A stretch of 64,000 bases of DNA from positions 75,173,118 through 75,237,117 of the forward strand of contig NC_054537.1 in the NCBI RefSeq assembly GCF_017654505.1. The letters run 5' to 3'. Shown here in pieces: positions 33,871 through 46,410 of this stretch. The first letter of the stretch is position 1. Each line of letters opens with the position of its first letter. A program made the translations under genes and the position numbers. Under the pieces are notes generated by a model. It did no database searches. It was not told the DNA's origin and saw only the letters and a list, made by a program, of their open reading frames with translations. The stretch is from Polyodon spathula. Taxonomy: Eukaryota; Chordata; Actinopteri; Acipenseriformes; Polyodontidae.

Positions 33871-34960
33871 ATTTCTCTCTGAGAACCAGCAGCTCTCTGA
33901 TTCCACGCTTTCGCCATGACAGCTGTGTCTGTCACTCCAGCTGCGCAGCGCCCGCTCCTGCAATCCAACTGTCAATGTTCACACTCGCTTCGGCAAGCTC
34001 TCCTCATCCCCCTGCTGCTGACCAAACCCAGCCCGAAACTGTAACAATAATTTGCTGATAAACTGTTTCCATTGCTTCAGGACATGGATACATGCAGTCA
34101 TAGATACTGTATATGGCTTCATGTTATTAAGGCATTGCAACAACTCATTAATCCACTTTTCAATGTTTTCTCTTAAAGTATAGGGGAATCTACCCCTTGA
34201 CCCCTGGCCACATCGACATTTTTACAAACTCAGCACCTACACTATTAAGCCTTTACAATCAACTATTTAGCAACAATACTCGAGCAGAAGGTTGTATTTC
34301 AGCTTGGGATCCTAATGTATACAGTTACATTATATTGTACAGTAGAAAATACTGTACAGTACAAAACAAAAGGACAGTAGTCCACCGCGTGTCCTACTAT
34401 TTTAAATACCATTATATACAGCTGTAACAATTATTATATTATGCAATTATTGTTTTGAGATTCAGCTTTTATTAGGGAGCTCCCCTAGATCCCTTGTTTA
34501 GAAAGATACAGGGTATTAATGATTGTGACAGAGTAGCTGTGTGGGTGCGTGCATTCGCTGCTGAGTGACAGACAGGAGATTGAGATGAAGGCTGAAGTTG
34601 AGCTGAACCGCTAGGTTCCCCTTGGGGAAAGTACCGGTTGCCTGCCAGCTTTGGAAGCCGATCGGTTCGGTCTCACTGTGAGGGCGGCTCTCAACGAGCC
34701 AAGGGGGAAATCATTTACTTGCAAAGCACTTCTCTCCTACTATCAATTCCTGAGGTTCTCCTCCACATAAAAAAAGAATAAAACATCATTCTTGTTTTTA
34801 ACAAATACAATCTATTTTTCATAGAAATAATAATAATGGCTTCCATTTTAGGCATTAAACTGTGTGTGGCCTCATCTAAACTGTTCAGCTGTCAAACTGT
34901 TTTGCCAAAACCAAAGAGAAACATTGAATCATTCAATTAAACTGTTCATATTTTCCTGTA
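33871..34960. other. intergenic; possible LTR scrap at about 34524
   Basis: 33871-34050 is GC-richer, non-coding and unassigned. At about 34524 the sequence TGTGACAGAGTAGCTG and the following 200 GC-rich bases resemble an LTR start, but no matching end or target duplication was found. Nothing else recognised. Confidence 0.35.
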
Positions 34961-35015
34961 TGTGGCACAGTAACAGGAAGAAGGGGGCAGGGCAAAGCCC
35001 TGCTCCTATAAAGTA

Positions 35016-35082
<67 letters not shown>

Positions 35083-35621
35083 TATTAGCCGTGCATTTTT
35101 ATTTTGTTGTGCATTTCTATTGAAATGTGTTCTGGCAGAGGCTAGGTCAGTAGCTCGTCCTCTGCCAGTAGTATTTAAAAAAAAAAAAAAAAAAAACCTT
35201 GTGCAGATGGTGGCCATCACCTGAATTAAGTGATTAATCTGTTGTTAGTCAGGAGATGGTCACCTGCATAAAAGCCTGTAGCTCTCTGCACTCTGGATGG
35301 GTTGTGCAGAGGAGAGAACAGAGTATGAGAAAGAAATGAGAATGAAATGAAACAGAAAGTAAAGTAAAAATAATCTAGGAACAGTAAAGGCGATTTGCCC
35401 AGCCTGACCTGGATCATTTGTTTGGCGTTTTGTGTTCATGATTTTAGTTTTTGTTTAAACCTTTATTTTTGCTCTGTGAACAGTGTTTTTGCTTAAATAT
35501 TTATTTTCTTGTTGTTATTTAAATAAACAGCACACGGTGAATCTTTTGCCGTGCAGTACTACCTGTGTGTTTTCTTCCTTGCATTCTGGCCTGACGTCAT
35601 CACTTAGCCAGCCCTGTCACA
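34961..35621 (+). mobile_element. LTR (TGTGGCA...TGTCACA), family A copy 1
   Basis: Begins TGTGGCACAG and ends CCCTGTCACA. Over most of its length it matches the LTR at 37639-38341: shared blocks include GATTAATCT then GAGATGGTCAC, AAAAGCCTG.AGC, then TTTTGTGTTCATG and CTCTGTGAACAG, then AAATAAA, then TGTGTGTTTTC and TTCTGGCCTGACG. A TATA-like GCATAAAAGCC lies near 35266 and AATAAA near 35522. The flanks (CTGTA left, GGCAC right) do not form a duplicated target, so it may have formed by recombination between two copies. An ATT microsatellite has expanded inside it. Confidence 0.75.
35018..35082. repeat. (ATT)n microsatellite
   Basis: About 21 ATT units inside the LTR at 34961-35621; the homologous LTR at 37639 lacks it. 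Confidence 0.95.
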
Positions 35622-37561
35622 GGCACCATTTTGTGTATATCCCAGGAAGATGTTAAAAGTTAACTAGGTCCATTTTGTACTTCTTATGTAGTCAAGGGTA
35701 GTTTTGTTGCAGTATGGTTATTTTAGATTTGTTTTTGTGTATATTTTTCTTGGATTAAGGAGTACAGAAGAGGGGGACTGTTCAGCTCTAAAACTCACAT
35801 GATGTAGCTGAATACTTAAACGAGAAAAAGCTATGTAACCCAAATCTGACTGTTATGTTTTGATCAAATATGTATGCAGACACATTGTTTTCATTATTTG
35901 TCATAAATTGATGGCCAGCTGAGTAGAAAATTAAATCAAACCATTCAGCAGTTTTGGAACCATTGTGAAACATTTCCAAGGTGGCAGACAGTCAGGATAG
36001 GATGTACTGTAACTCAAGCATTTCTATATGATATTGCCTTATTAACATAAAGACTATTTTAAGATTTTTAAAGAACATTTAAACAATCTGTTAGAAAAAA
36101 CAGTACTTTGAAAATTTAGAATAAACTAATAAACTGTCTCTAAATTTGTCCTTAAAGTTTTGTGAACAGAACCCACTGTCACAAAAGTCTTCAATAAGCA
36201 GATAGATTTCAATATTACTTCAGCTATTATCTTCAGTGTAACTTCTGCAATTTAAGTTGGTTGTATATTTTATCATCACTTTTGTATGACCCACATGTCA
36301 TCACATTATAGTTTAATGGCATGCAACATAAGGTTTATGTGACACATCAGAATGGGGTCTATTTTAATGAAGCTGCAGTTTATAAAAAAAAATGGATAAT
36401 ATACATTTAAAGGACAGCTGTATTCAGATCCACAATTGTTTAGATAAATAAAATAGACAACGGTGTGTTAATACTAGCTGAGTTAGGTTAACTTGGTATG
36501 CCCCCCCCCTCACCCATAGGAATAAATTATTGAATATCATGAAATGTATTCAGATTTTTTGTGCGTTTAAACCAAAGCAGGGAATGAGTGAGAATGTACA
36601 GGCCTGGAATAAATTGACTAAATGCATTCCTGTTGTCCTTTGATGAACAAGACAAGAACCTTCAGAGCGCTGGATGGAAAAAGGTGATTCTGAAACATAA
36701 GGAGCTCATAGAGGGAGCTATATGACATCTGTCAGAGATCAGGAAATATTACAGTCTGGCTTGGCCGGGGTCAGCTTTCCCTCCTGTAGTCACTTAAGTT
36801 GTCATGACATTATGACACTTCTTTGGCAATACTAGCGGAGCTACAACACACAGACATAACACACACAGATTTTTGAATAAATGTATTAGAAAGTATTTAC
36901 CCATAATAGTCCACCTGAGGTGTAACATAATTTTCAGAGGGGTCCTGCTTTCCTCAGTTCTCCACCTGGGTGGGTTGGGGCTGGTGACTTAGCCAAGGTC
37001 GTACAGGGAGTCTGTGTGGCCGGGTTGGACTTTTAACGCTTCCACTGCTGAGTGAGTCATTACAGTAACTGGAGCTCTTGAATTGAAATGAAGGAATGCA
37101 ATGGAAGTGCATTTCAAGGAGAGATCTGTAAAGAAATTCAATATTGCGTTATCAAATCACAGTCAAATTCACAGCTAAGGATTATGTGTGCTGGCAAGTA
37201 CTTTATATTATGTTCTTTTGCACTGTGGGATTTAAAACTTGCTTGTTGAATAAAAGTGAGTTTCTTGGCACATCATGACATATCACTGGGTGGTAAAATA
37301 AATCTAGCAGCTGCACCTGGAGACCATACAATTCCTACACATGATGAGATATGGTAGCTGTTTGAGATGTATTCTAGGGAAGAGTGATTCTACAGTAGCT
37401 ACATGTGTTGGGTCCTCAAAATACCTGACTATGGTTCAAATGTTCCGATTCATGGACACCTTTATCCTATTTTTTCCTATTTTGCAATGTTTGCAGATGT
37501 CACTGCTAAGATGTAACACACCTGTTTGTCATTTTAAAATAAAATCCAGAATGTTTTATGG
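35622..37561. other. intergenic, with candidate regulatory block
   Basis: No gene recognised. 36520-36800 is flagged separately as a possible conserved element. Around 36960-37025 the wording GTGACTTAGCCAAGGTCGTA then AGGGAGTC resembles the core of tRNA-derived SINEs of the CORE/MIR sort, too diverged to call. The rest is ordinary AT-rich sequence. Confidence 0.4.
36520..36800. promoter_or_regulatory. candidate conserved noncoding element
   Basis: Complex non-repetitive block with regulatory-like cores: AATAAATTATTGAATATCATG, TTGATGAACAAGACAAGAAC (SOX-like ACAAG/ACAAT cores) and GTCATGACATTATGACAC. Inference from sequence texture only. Confidence 0.25.
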
Positions 37562-37562
37562 T

Positions 37563-37638
37563 CATTAGAGCATATTTTCATTAGAGCATATTTTCATTGG
37601 AGCATATTTTCATTAGAGCATATTTTCATTAGAGCATA
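37563..37638 (+). repeat. tandem repeat, 16-base unit
   Basis: CATTAGAGCATATTTT occurs about 4.75 times with one A/G difference in the third copy. The LTR at 37639 was inserted in the last copy, and the cut array resumes after the LTR at 38342 as GCATATTTCCTTCATT. Confidence 0.93.
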
Positions 37639-38341
37639 TGTGGCAGGGCAGATGAAAAGCCCTGCACATAAATAGAGGGGGCAGGGCAAAGCCTGCATGT
37701 AAATAAATGTGTTGTTTATTAAGCACGGGTGATATTGTTATTGTAAGATTTAAAATGCATTGGTGTATTATTATTTAAAAGAAGGTATTGTTTGGGAACA
37801 GGGGTTGTTGTTGTATAATATGAATGTGTTTTGTTTATTTAAAATACAATGTTTTGTTATTGTTATTTATGTATAAATGTGACGGCGAAAAAGCTGTGGT
37901 TGTTATTGTTTGGCAGTGTGGATGGGGAAGCCCCATCCTAACAAAACCCTATGCAGAAGGTGACCGTCTCCTGAGTTAATTAATTGATTAATCTTTTGCT
38001 AATCGGAGATGGTCACAAATACAAAAGCCTGCAGCCCACCTGTTTCGGGATGGTTGTTTGAGACGAGGAATGGGAGCGACAGAGTAGAAAGAGAAACTAA
38101 AAACAACTGCTATGAGTGCTATGAGCACCATATTTGTTTCGTTGGGATTTTGTGCTCATGGTTTGTTTTGTTTAAAACCTTTTTATTTCACTCTGTGAGC
38201 AGAGGTTTTTGTATAGATATTTTATTTTGTTTTTGTTAAATAAAATTAGCACCACAGTGCGCTTTGCACCCGGGTACCTTGCCTGTGTGTTTTCAGTTCC
38301 TGCTTCTGGCCTGACGACACCAACCTCAGCCTCCTGTCGCA
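37639..38341 (+). mobile_element. solo LTR with 5-base target duplication, family A copy 2
   Basis: Begins TGTGGCAGGGC and ends CTGTCGCA. GCATA is duplicated immediately on both sides (37634-37638 and 38342-38346). A TATA-like AATACAAAAGCC lies near 38020 and AATAAA near 38239. It belongs to the same family as 34961-35621 by several shared blocks. No internal element sequence is present. The 5-base duplication suits a Ty3/gypsy-type integrase. Confidence 0.9.
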
Positions 38342-41300
38342 GCATATTTCCTTCATTAAAAAGGGGGGGGGGGGTTATAATATTTGATACCACAGTAGTT
38401 TAAAAAACAAATAATGTTTGGTAATTAAACTTAATTTCCAAGTTGGAATTAAACATAATCTTTAGCTGTTCTTTTAAATATTTAATGTTAACTTGGTTGC
38501 ATTTCTGAAAAGGAGAATCTGGCCCTAATCTTCATGTTATCATCAAGCGCCATAAAAACTCCCTGTGGCTTTCACTCATGTCTCTTCTTTTGTTTTGGTC
38601 TCTCATTCATGCTCAGTGATACCAAGCATAATGTTAAAGAAAAGGATCAGTGGTCTAAATAAAATATAAGAAATAATGTCTATAGAAGGTTTTGTGGTGT
38701 ATAAAGGAAAGTGGTGAGGTTTTTATTCTACACAACAAAATAAAATAGGTTTAAAGTTTTGCTAACCTTAAAGAAAAGTAACAATATGTCATACTTTTTG
38801 CTGTGTTTACATTGTATAGGCACAAATATGGACAATTTAATTTACATTTATGCTAACACAGAAACATAAATTTACATACATACAGACGCACACTCACACG
38901 TATAATAATATGCAAGACATAACCACAAACAATTCTAAGTGAAAACAACATTTCTAACCAGGTGTGTGTTACAATGTTTAGTTTAAAGGTAAGTAAAATG
39001 ACAGGGTTGTTACTATTTTCATATATAAACAGTGACAGTTTTAGACCTGCAACTCTTTTGAACAATTAAATAGGCCCCAACATCTCTCAATCTCTCCATA
39101 TCCTTTAGTCTGAATTAAATGGATAACTGCTAGCATTCCTTTTGGAATTTCAAAGACTGTATTCACCTTTTTATGTCATAATTTGACATATGATTCTACG
39201 TAGGGGTTAAAAGCAAGACCGATCACAACATCACTTTAAAAACTCAGCTTGGATTGAACCCATTCTACTCGCCTAATTTAAGTTCGGTCACGCGTGTTCC
39301 TGGAGCAAGCCTGATCGCTGGTTACATCCATTTTGTATTCTGTCAAAAACACAGAGCACTGACATTGACACAGGGTAAGAAATAAAAAACTGAGTACACA
39401 ACATCCTTTCTGATATATAATGTTTGGCTTGACCTGAACAAACCGAGATTGTGTCAGGCCCATGAGTGCAACCTCTGTAAAAGCAACGAGCAATTGGAAT
39501 CAATGGAACTAAGACTTTTCTGTATAACTAACCCCTTCCTGTTTTTTTTCTGCTATGAAATAGAAGAACAATTAGAATTAACAATAGGTTCCTAATTAAA
39601 ATAAAACAAATTGCTACCATGGTATTTATGGCCACTGTCACCAAGAATAGAGGAGGTAGTACCTATATATATATATAAAACTACATGACCAATCCTTTGT
39701 AATTATTGTTGCAAACACGGCTGACCTGTACCTGCTGCCCTCTATCGACAGATGTGGGACACTGCAGCCTGGCAGGCTGCTCCCAGAGGAGAGCAGGGAG
39801 TTAGAGGCGGTAGTAAGTAAATAGAAACAAAGGACGCTGGGAGTACGCGGTTTTAGGGAAAAGTTTAAATTATCACTGTATTCATGTTCAAAATTGTTAG
39901 TTGTTGATGTATTTAATTGTTCTGTTTGTTACAGTACTTAAGTTGGTTAATAATGTTGTTCTGTTGTTATTGTGTTTTGAGTGTGTGTTATCCAAGGAGC
40001 CAGTGTAGCGCTCCTGGGTGGGGAAGGGCTGTCTGGGGCTCAGTGAGTGAAGAGTGTGGGTGGACTTTAATTACTTGGCTGGTTTGTGGTTTATTTGCTA
40101 TATTAAAGTGTTTGAGTGAATTCTGGTGTTATTTGCATTGTAGTTCAAAACAATATGAGGAAGTAAATGTGTTCCCCAGATTAAGTCCCATCAACCAAAA
40201 TTAGCCTTTTCCCAATATCTTTATGAGAAAAAACAGAATTAAAATGTTTTGAGGAAACCTAAACAGTTCACCTTGGAGTGTTGCTTTGTTATTGAGTTAT
40301 TGCTTTGTTTGCATTACTTTGCTGTTCAAACACAGACACCACTGGTTCCTACAGACAGAAGCACAGCCTCAGTATACAGGCTTTGACAATGGCACGTGTA
40401 CATAAAGGTTATGCACAATTTAGTATTACCACTAGATTGAACATTTTAAGAGCTTTCCAAAAACTTACGCTGTGTGTCACTGGCAACACAAAAACTACGT
40501 AAAACATTTTAAAGATCTATAGAATACGAAGGAAGAGGAGGTGTTTTAAACGCTGTTCATGATCGTAGGTATGTTTTCAGTCGTTGAAGACACGAAAAGC
40601 CTCAGCAGTAGCATTAGACATTGAGATAGTAAGGTAAAGTTTTATATGATATGGTCAACGCCTTGTTTTTATGATGCAGTGTATAACCACAACTAAACAC
40701 TGTGTGATTTACAAGCTCCATTTTTTTCTTTGCACACGCTATGGCCCTCTTGCTCCCAGTATCAGGACCATGTGTCATATCTGTGCTAAACCCACAGTGT
40801 TGCTGTATATGCTACTATTCATTTGGTCTGCTAATGGTTCTGCTTAGGTTTCTTCAGGGTTCTATCTGAGCTCACCAATTGAATATGTTTCCGTACACGT
40901 TGCTGTCTTTCCATCCTCCTTTGAAAGGCTCTACATGACTTTGACTTAAATGCACTTCTTGCTTCACACACATTTTGTGAATTGTACAGCTGTGTCACTT
41001 TGACATTTGTAGAGATTTATTGTAGTAACAAATGCACCAGCTCAACATTTTCACCTCAAAGGATATATTTCAACTTTTTGTACTTTTACTGCCTCCTGAG
41101 CATTACACGTTGTTCCTTATTTTTTTTACGCAGTGGCGATTGTTTTAATGTTTTCACATTTCCTGTGTTAGTACTGATCGGGTGGATTGCTTCTAAAGTC
41201 GTTTCACTACCCCACAATTGGAGCACTGCGCTTCATAACCACGTTGCAGTTTTCTCTGGTTCAACAACACTGGTTGAGATCTTCAATAAAATATTCAGAC

Positions 41301-41801
41301 AGGAAGCTATAGATTTTCCCTGAGGCAGGTCAAGGGGTGGGCAGTGAACATTTATGATTATACGTATATATTCCCTCATTTTTTATTTTAAAAATGAAAG
41401 TTCATCAACAGACCATGGAGAAGCAACAATAATTGTAATTTTAGCTTTTATATCAAATAAAATAAATTGAAAGAAACAACGTTATTGCAATGCTTCAGTG
41501 CACTTGACTAGTTTAAATAATTTTTGTTTGCTATTTATTCCACTAAATATAATTAAGAAACAAACACATAAAATCAATTTCTTGTCATTTTATGCAATTC
41601 TTCATAATACATTGACATCTTGTTTTACTTTAATACAGAGAAGATTGTTGTTCTTTTTGTTAAAGGTATTTGAAGTAATTTTGTAATATTAATTCATTCT
41701 TATATTATAGGGATTATTAGATTATTTTTATGAAAAATATAATTCTTGATATTTATTTATTTTTTTAATGGTAAAATAAGCAAGAAAATAAATAAAGAAA
41801 C

Positions 41802-41845
41802 TAATTAATTAATTAATTAATTAATTAATTAATTAATTAATTAAT
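41802..41845. repeat. (AATT)n microsatellite
   Basis: About eleven copies of TTAA/AATT; every unit is self-complementary, so the whole array is palindromic. Confidence 0.95.
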
Positions 41846-42559
41846 CATATGTTTAGTTGATTGGTTGGTGTGCTGGAGTGCTGAATTGCTGGACTGCAGT
41901 GAAGGGGCTCCCTACTGTAGTTCATAATTAATGGATAATCCCTGGTCAGCCCAGCTATAAACATGTGCTTGATGTGAAAATGTAAGGCAGCCAGCTGTGA
42001 CGCAGGCCACTTCATTCTATTGTGTTCTAAGGATAAAAAGAGGTGAAAAAAGGAATGCCGTTGAAGACTGACAAGTAACATCTATAGTAAGAAAGCAACA
42101 TTCCCCTTTAAATATTCTAGTAACGTTCGGGCTCTAGTCCAGTTTACACTGGCAAGAGAAAATTAAATTATTCCGTTTTGTAGGCAAAACCTCGATTGTG
42201 GGGGTGGGGGTGGGGGGTATTAACCAACCCCCAAAAACACCTGTTGAGTAATAAATCCATCTTGACGAACTGAAATAACACCTTAAATTGTTTATGTTTT
42301 GAAAAATGAAAATCTATTCAACTCTGTAAGAATGTGGAACAAAAGCTTAATAAATCTAGCCCAAAATGTTTTACGTATTTTTTTTTTTATTGAAATTTTC
42401 TTGTATTATTAAAGTATTTTCATGTATATTATCTTGCTATGTTGTACATGAATGCATAACATTCTTCAATCTGTATAATATATTTTAAACGGCAAATGAC
42501 TGTTTACGCAAAAGGTTTAAACGTAACCTAGTAAGACATACAGCTGAAAAGACGATTTA

Positions 42560-42900
42560 AAACTTAAGCTTGTGCCATACAGGCCTCCTTTTAGCTGTCG
42601 ATTTCCACAAATGTCATCTTTTGTTCTAGTGCTCGTCAGCTGCACTGGATTTATTGAAAAACATAGTACCAAACCATTTAGATCATGCTTTACATCCAAC
42701 CTTTTGTCATTTTATTTTCAGTCCTTCCCTCAAGCCAGATTTAAAGGTGGTCCCTGAGGAGACAAAAGGCCATTAGACAAGTATTATAAAAATATTATTG
42801 ACCTTTGAGGAACAAAACTATCTCAGTCTCCGAAACGGCCTTCTTGAAGTTTAAAGACACCACGCTGATCACGGTATTATTAACATATGCCAGTCTTAAT
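42560..42900. promoter_or_regulatory. candidate conserved noncoding element
   Basis: Long complex stretch with blocks such as AGGAGACAAAAGGCCATTAG, CAAGTATTATAAAAATATTA and TTGACCTTTGAGGAACAAAA, free of repeats and coding sign. Among the intergenic stretches it looks most like an ancient regulatory element, but this is judgement, not alignment. Confidence 0.3.
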
Positions 42901-43354
42901 AAATGTTCTGTGTCACTTTATTAAAAAATTTAACTACAACAGTATAATTTTTTTATGGTCCCATAAAGGAGGAGGTAGCACTGATTCATTTTTTTGTGAA
43001 GAGTGAACTTTAGAGGCAGGCTGTAATAGATTACGTAATAAATTTCTGCTTTCCATCAACCCAGAGCTATATATTTCACACTTTTTTTTTACTTTTTACT
43101 TTGAAATGCACACTGCGAATCATTTCATTTGGGGTTTATGTGTCTCTCATTGTCCATCACAGGCCTGGTTACAAACACATTAAAGGGAACTTGAGTTGTT
43201 TTTAGACCCACTCCTATTTTTAATGATAGTTCAGGCCTGTATCAAAGTAAAGATCCCCTGTGGCTGCAAAGAGGCCTAAAGCTACTATGCAGTATATTGC
43301 CAAATGTTATGTGGTATTGTGATGATGATGATTATTATTATTAATATTATTATT

Positions 43355-43612
43355 AAAATAATCTTTATTTTTATATAGTGAATTTCATAGTGGACCACCA
43401 TCACAAAAAGCTTTACAATATATGAGACTAGGGTGCGTGAACTATGCATCAGCTGCAGAGTCACTTACAACAACATCTCACCTGAAAGACAGTGCACAAG
43501 GAGGTTAAGTGACTTGCTCAGGGTCAAACAGTGAGTCAGTGGCTGAGCTAGAATTTGAACCGGGCACTTTCTGGTTATAAGCCTGTTTCTTTAACCACTG
43601 GACCACACAGCC
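43355..43612 (-). mobile_element. tRNA-derived SINE
   Basis: Read on the minus strand it starts GTGTGGTCCAGTGGTTAAAG (box A-like) and has GGTTCAAATTCTAGC (box B-like) about 45 bases on, then a body CCTGAGCAAGTCACTTAACC, and ends in a tail TGTGATGGTGGTCCACTATG running into an A/T-rich end. The same head and body recur on the plus strand at 56432-56692 with a different tail. RNA polymerase III transcribes such elements, and they depend on a LINE for movement. Confidence 0.85.

Positions 43613-43615
<3 letters not shown>

Positions 43616-43705
<90 letters not shown>
43616..43705. repeat. (AAT)n microsatellite
   Basis: About 30 AAT units beside the SINE head. Confidence 0.95.
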
Positions 43706-43906
43706 TTTGCTACATTGTTACTTTTAGCATTTGGCATAAAAAAAAGGGTTTAAAGCAAGGGTACTTATTTCGTTTTGAACAAAATTATACTTTTTAATAA
43801 AAATGGGTTATTACATTAAGGTAGTGTGGCACAGTGTTTGAAAACGATGACTAGAATCCTAGAAACTGAAATGTGAGTCCTGATAAACTGTTTGCCAAAC
43901 GGTCAT

Positions 43907-43945
43907 ATATATATATATATATATATTCTATATATTATATATATA
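43907..43945. repeat. interrupted (AT)n
   Basis: Short AT array with interruptions. Confidence 0.85.
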
Positions 43946-44116
43946 TCCTATCATTCTTTCAGTGCTCCCCCTTTATAACACTGTAGTCTGGAGCCATACT
44001 AAGACCTCGGTATGAATTGTGTGGCCGCTTAATAATGACAAGGCTATTATAGTGTAATGGCATCACACAATGTCCCGGCCATGACCATACTGCCTTATGA
44101 CGGAATATTGGAATAG

Positions 44117-44237
<121 letters not shown>

Positions 44238-44433
44238 GGCTGGCCGTTCCCATTTAAATTCTAGAACTGAAGACTTTTACTTCATAAAAAAACAACAGTA
44301 ACAGTGCATGTGGATTTACAGTACCTGGGTGTCAATTTGAACAGTTTTTAAGTTGAAGCCAAGTTCAATTCGGTTCTTGGCGATCTTTACTGTCCAAATG
44401 ACAGGTGTGTCATCTGACCTGGCTTTGTTCTCA

Positions 44434-44500
44434 TATATATATATATATAATATATATCTATATATAGATATTATATATAATATATATATATATTATATAT
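44434..44500. repeat. imperfect (AT)n
   Basis: AT-rich imperfect repeat with self-complementary stretches such as TATATCTATATATAGATATT. Confidence 0.85.
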
Positions 44501-46046
44501 GAATGAATATTCTTTATTAGTCCTGTTTCATGTGCCCAGCTGCAGAAATAATTAAATAGTATCTCCTAACTGAAATCTCAGCTAGGTTATAAAGAAATGT
44601 AAATTCTGCAGATGTCACTGTACTTCTGCAGATAGCTGTTGATGGCATTAATAAGAAAGTTAGGTCAGGGAGCACTGTTATACTTCCAGAATGATACTCT
44701 AGTATACCCGCTTTAAAAAGCCTGAAGAAAGCAATAAGCAACTGTGAGTCCATTAACATCATACGTGGAAGACAGGTTTCCCAAGTTAATTTATTTATTA
44801 GTGTAACTCAAACAAAGGCTAAACCAGAATCGTGTGTGTGTGGGGGGGGGGGGTGCGTGTGTATGTGTTTGTGTGTTTATGTATCGGGTCTGTTTGTGTT
44901 ACCCTTGAAAAAACTCCAAGACTGTTACTTCCTTGACTGATGAAATTTCATGGGAGTCTGGGGTGGGCTGGGATCATGTTTCTCACAGGTCAGAGGGCAA
45001 ATACTATCGTTGCAACTTGGAGAATTGCTCGGAGGCCTGAAGATAGCGTCCATTAATTATTAACTATGACATAGTTTTTTTTTTTTTTTTTTTTTGGTTT
45101 TATTTTTGTTAGTTTTTTAACATGGCATTTTCATGTGTTTATGCACTGGTCCATGTTGCCCTGATATATGTATTTTACAGTAGAAATAACTGTTGGTTTT
45201 GATACTGCATTATCTCTAACTTGCTATCAGAGTAAATTTAGGTATTTTCTCCATAAACAATATGCCAATTTAAAAAATAAGATGGTAAAGGTAAAATATT
45301 ATAATTATATATTATAATAAAAACATGAAGTCACTGGTATGGATTTCATAAACTGTAGCAAACACATTGGATGAAATTGATGTTTTTGTGACAGGAGAAA
45401 AACACCCATTGAAGATATTCTTAAGTTGTTTATTTCTACTTTTGTAACAAGCATTTGCAATATTTTTTATTTTCTGTAAAATGGCGCTAATGACACTTTG
45501 GAGTAAAAAGGTGTAAATTACACCTTTTAGTTGTGCTGCTTGTCACACAAACTATGTACCCATTTTCAAATTTATATTTCAGATGGTAGGATTATTATTA
45601 TAGGTTTAGTATCTGTCCTAGATACATGTAGCGATAAATTATTGACATTTCTCTGGAAGATTACGTTAATGTTTTGGAAAATTTCATCAGGCTTTGGTAT
45701 GCTAAAGAAAGCCAGAATCCTTTTTCAATCCCAAGTCTTATGTTGTTTTTCTTCAGTTTGCTTCAAATAAAACGCATAGCTGAGTAGTACTTTCGTTTAC
45801 AACACCATATGCAACATACAATGATTAGCAGTGGTGCACAGGGGGGGGGGGGGGGGGGGGAGTAGGGTAAAATCACCCCAAACAAACAGAAAATCAGCTC
45901 AGCCTTGGTATAATGCTTTTCTCCGCAGGCAAATGTTTATAAAGCATCTGTGTTGTGCTGCTGCAAGCAAGACTGACAGCTGAGAGCTCTTAATTAGAAC
46001 TGTGGCATGAGCAGGGGCAGTGGCCACTGGACTGCATGTTCTATGT

Positions 46047-46060
46047 ATGTGTGTGTGTGT

Positions 46061-46095
<35 letters not shown>
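46047..46095. repeat. (GT)n microsatellite
   Basis: About 22 GT units with one TC interruption, inside the 5' part of the hAT element. Confidence 0.92.
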
Positions 46096-46103
<8 letters not shown>

Positions 46104-46410
46104 TGAGTGTGTGTTAGTGTTCTTTGATTGGTTATTTATGTTCTGCTAATATTCTGTTGTTAGGCACACTGGACCTACAGGGTGGTGCTAATAGCCTTCA
46201 TCCTAGCCTGTAAAAGGATGCTCACAGGACTGTTCACATGGAGCGCATCGTGTGGTCTGTAACTATTCACGTGACCTAAGAAGGAAAAGAACGGTATGGG
46301 GAAGGGGGACCTGGGATGGGGGGCTGGTTTGCTGAGGGCCAATAACAAAGAAAGACTGCAGTTCTATGAGCAAATGAGGCATTTCAGATTGACTGTTAAA
46401 ACAAGCTAAT

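Noticed and set aside
37563..37638. CRISPR-like array (regular 16-base repeats)
   Set aside because: Repeats are directly adjacent without spacers and the DNA is vertebrate; it is a simple tandem repeat.
40982..41323. 113-codon plus-strand frame
   Set aside because: No known motifs. The opposite strand was read for transposase features and none were convincing.
45506..45528. Short inverted repeat AAAAGGTGTAA/TTACACCTTTT as a regulatory site
   Set aside because: An 11-base inverted repeat with a one-base centre is expected by chance in a window of this size and composition; no context supports a function.
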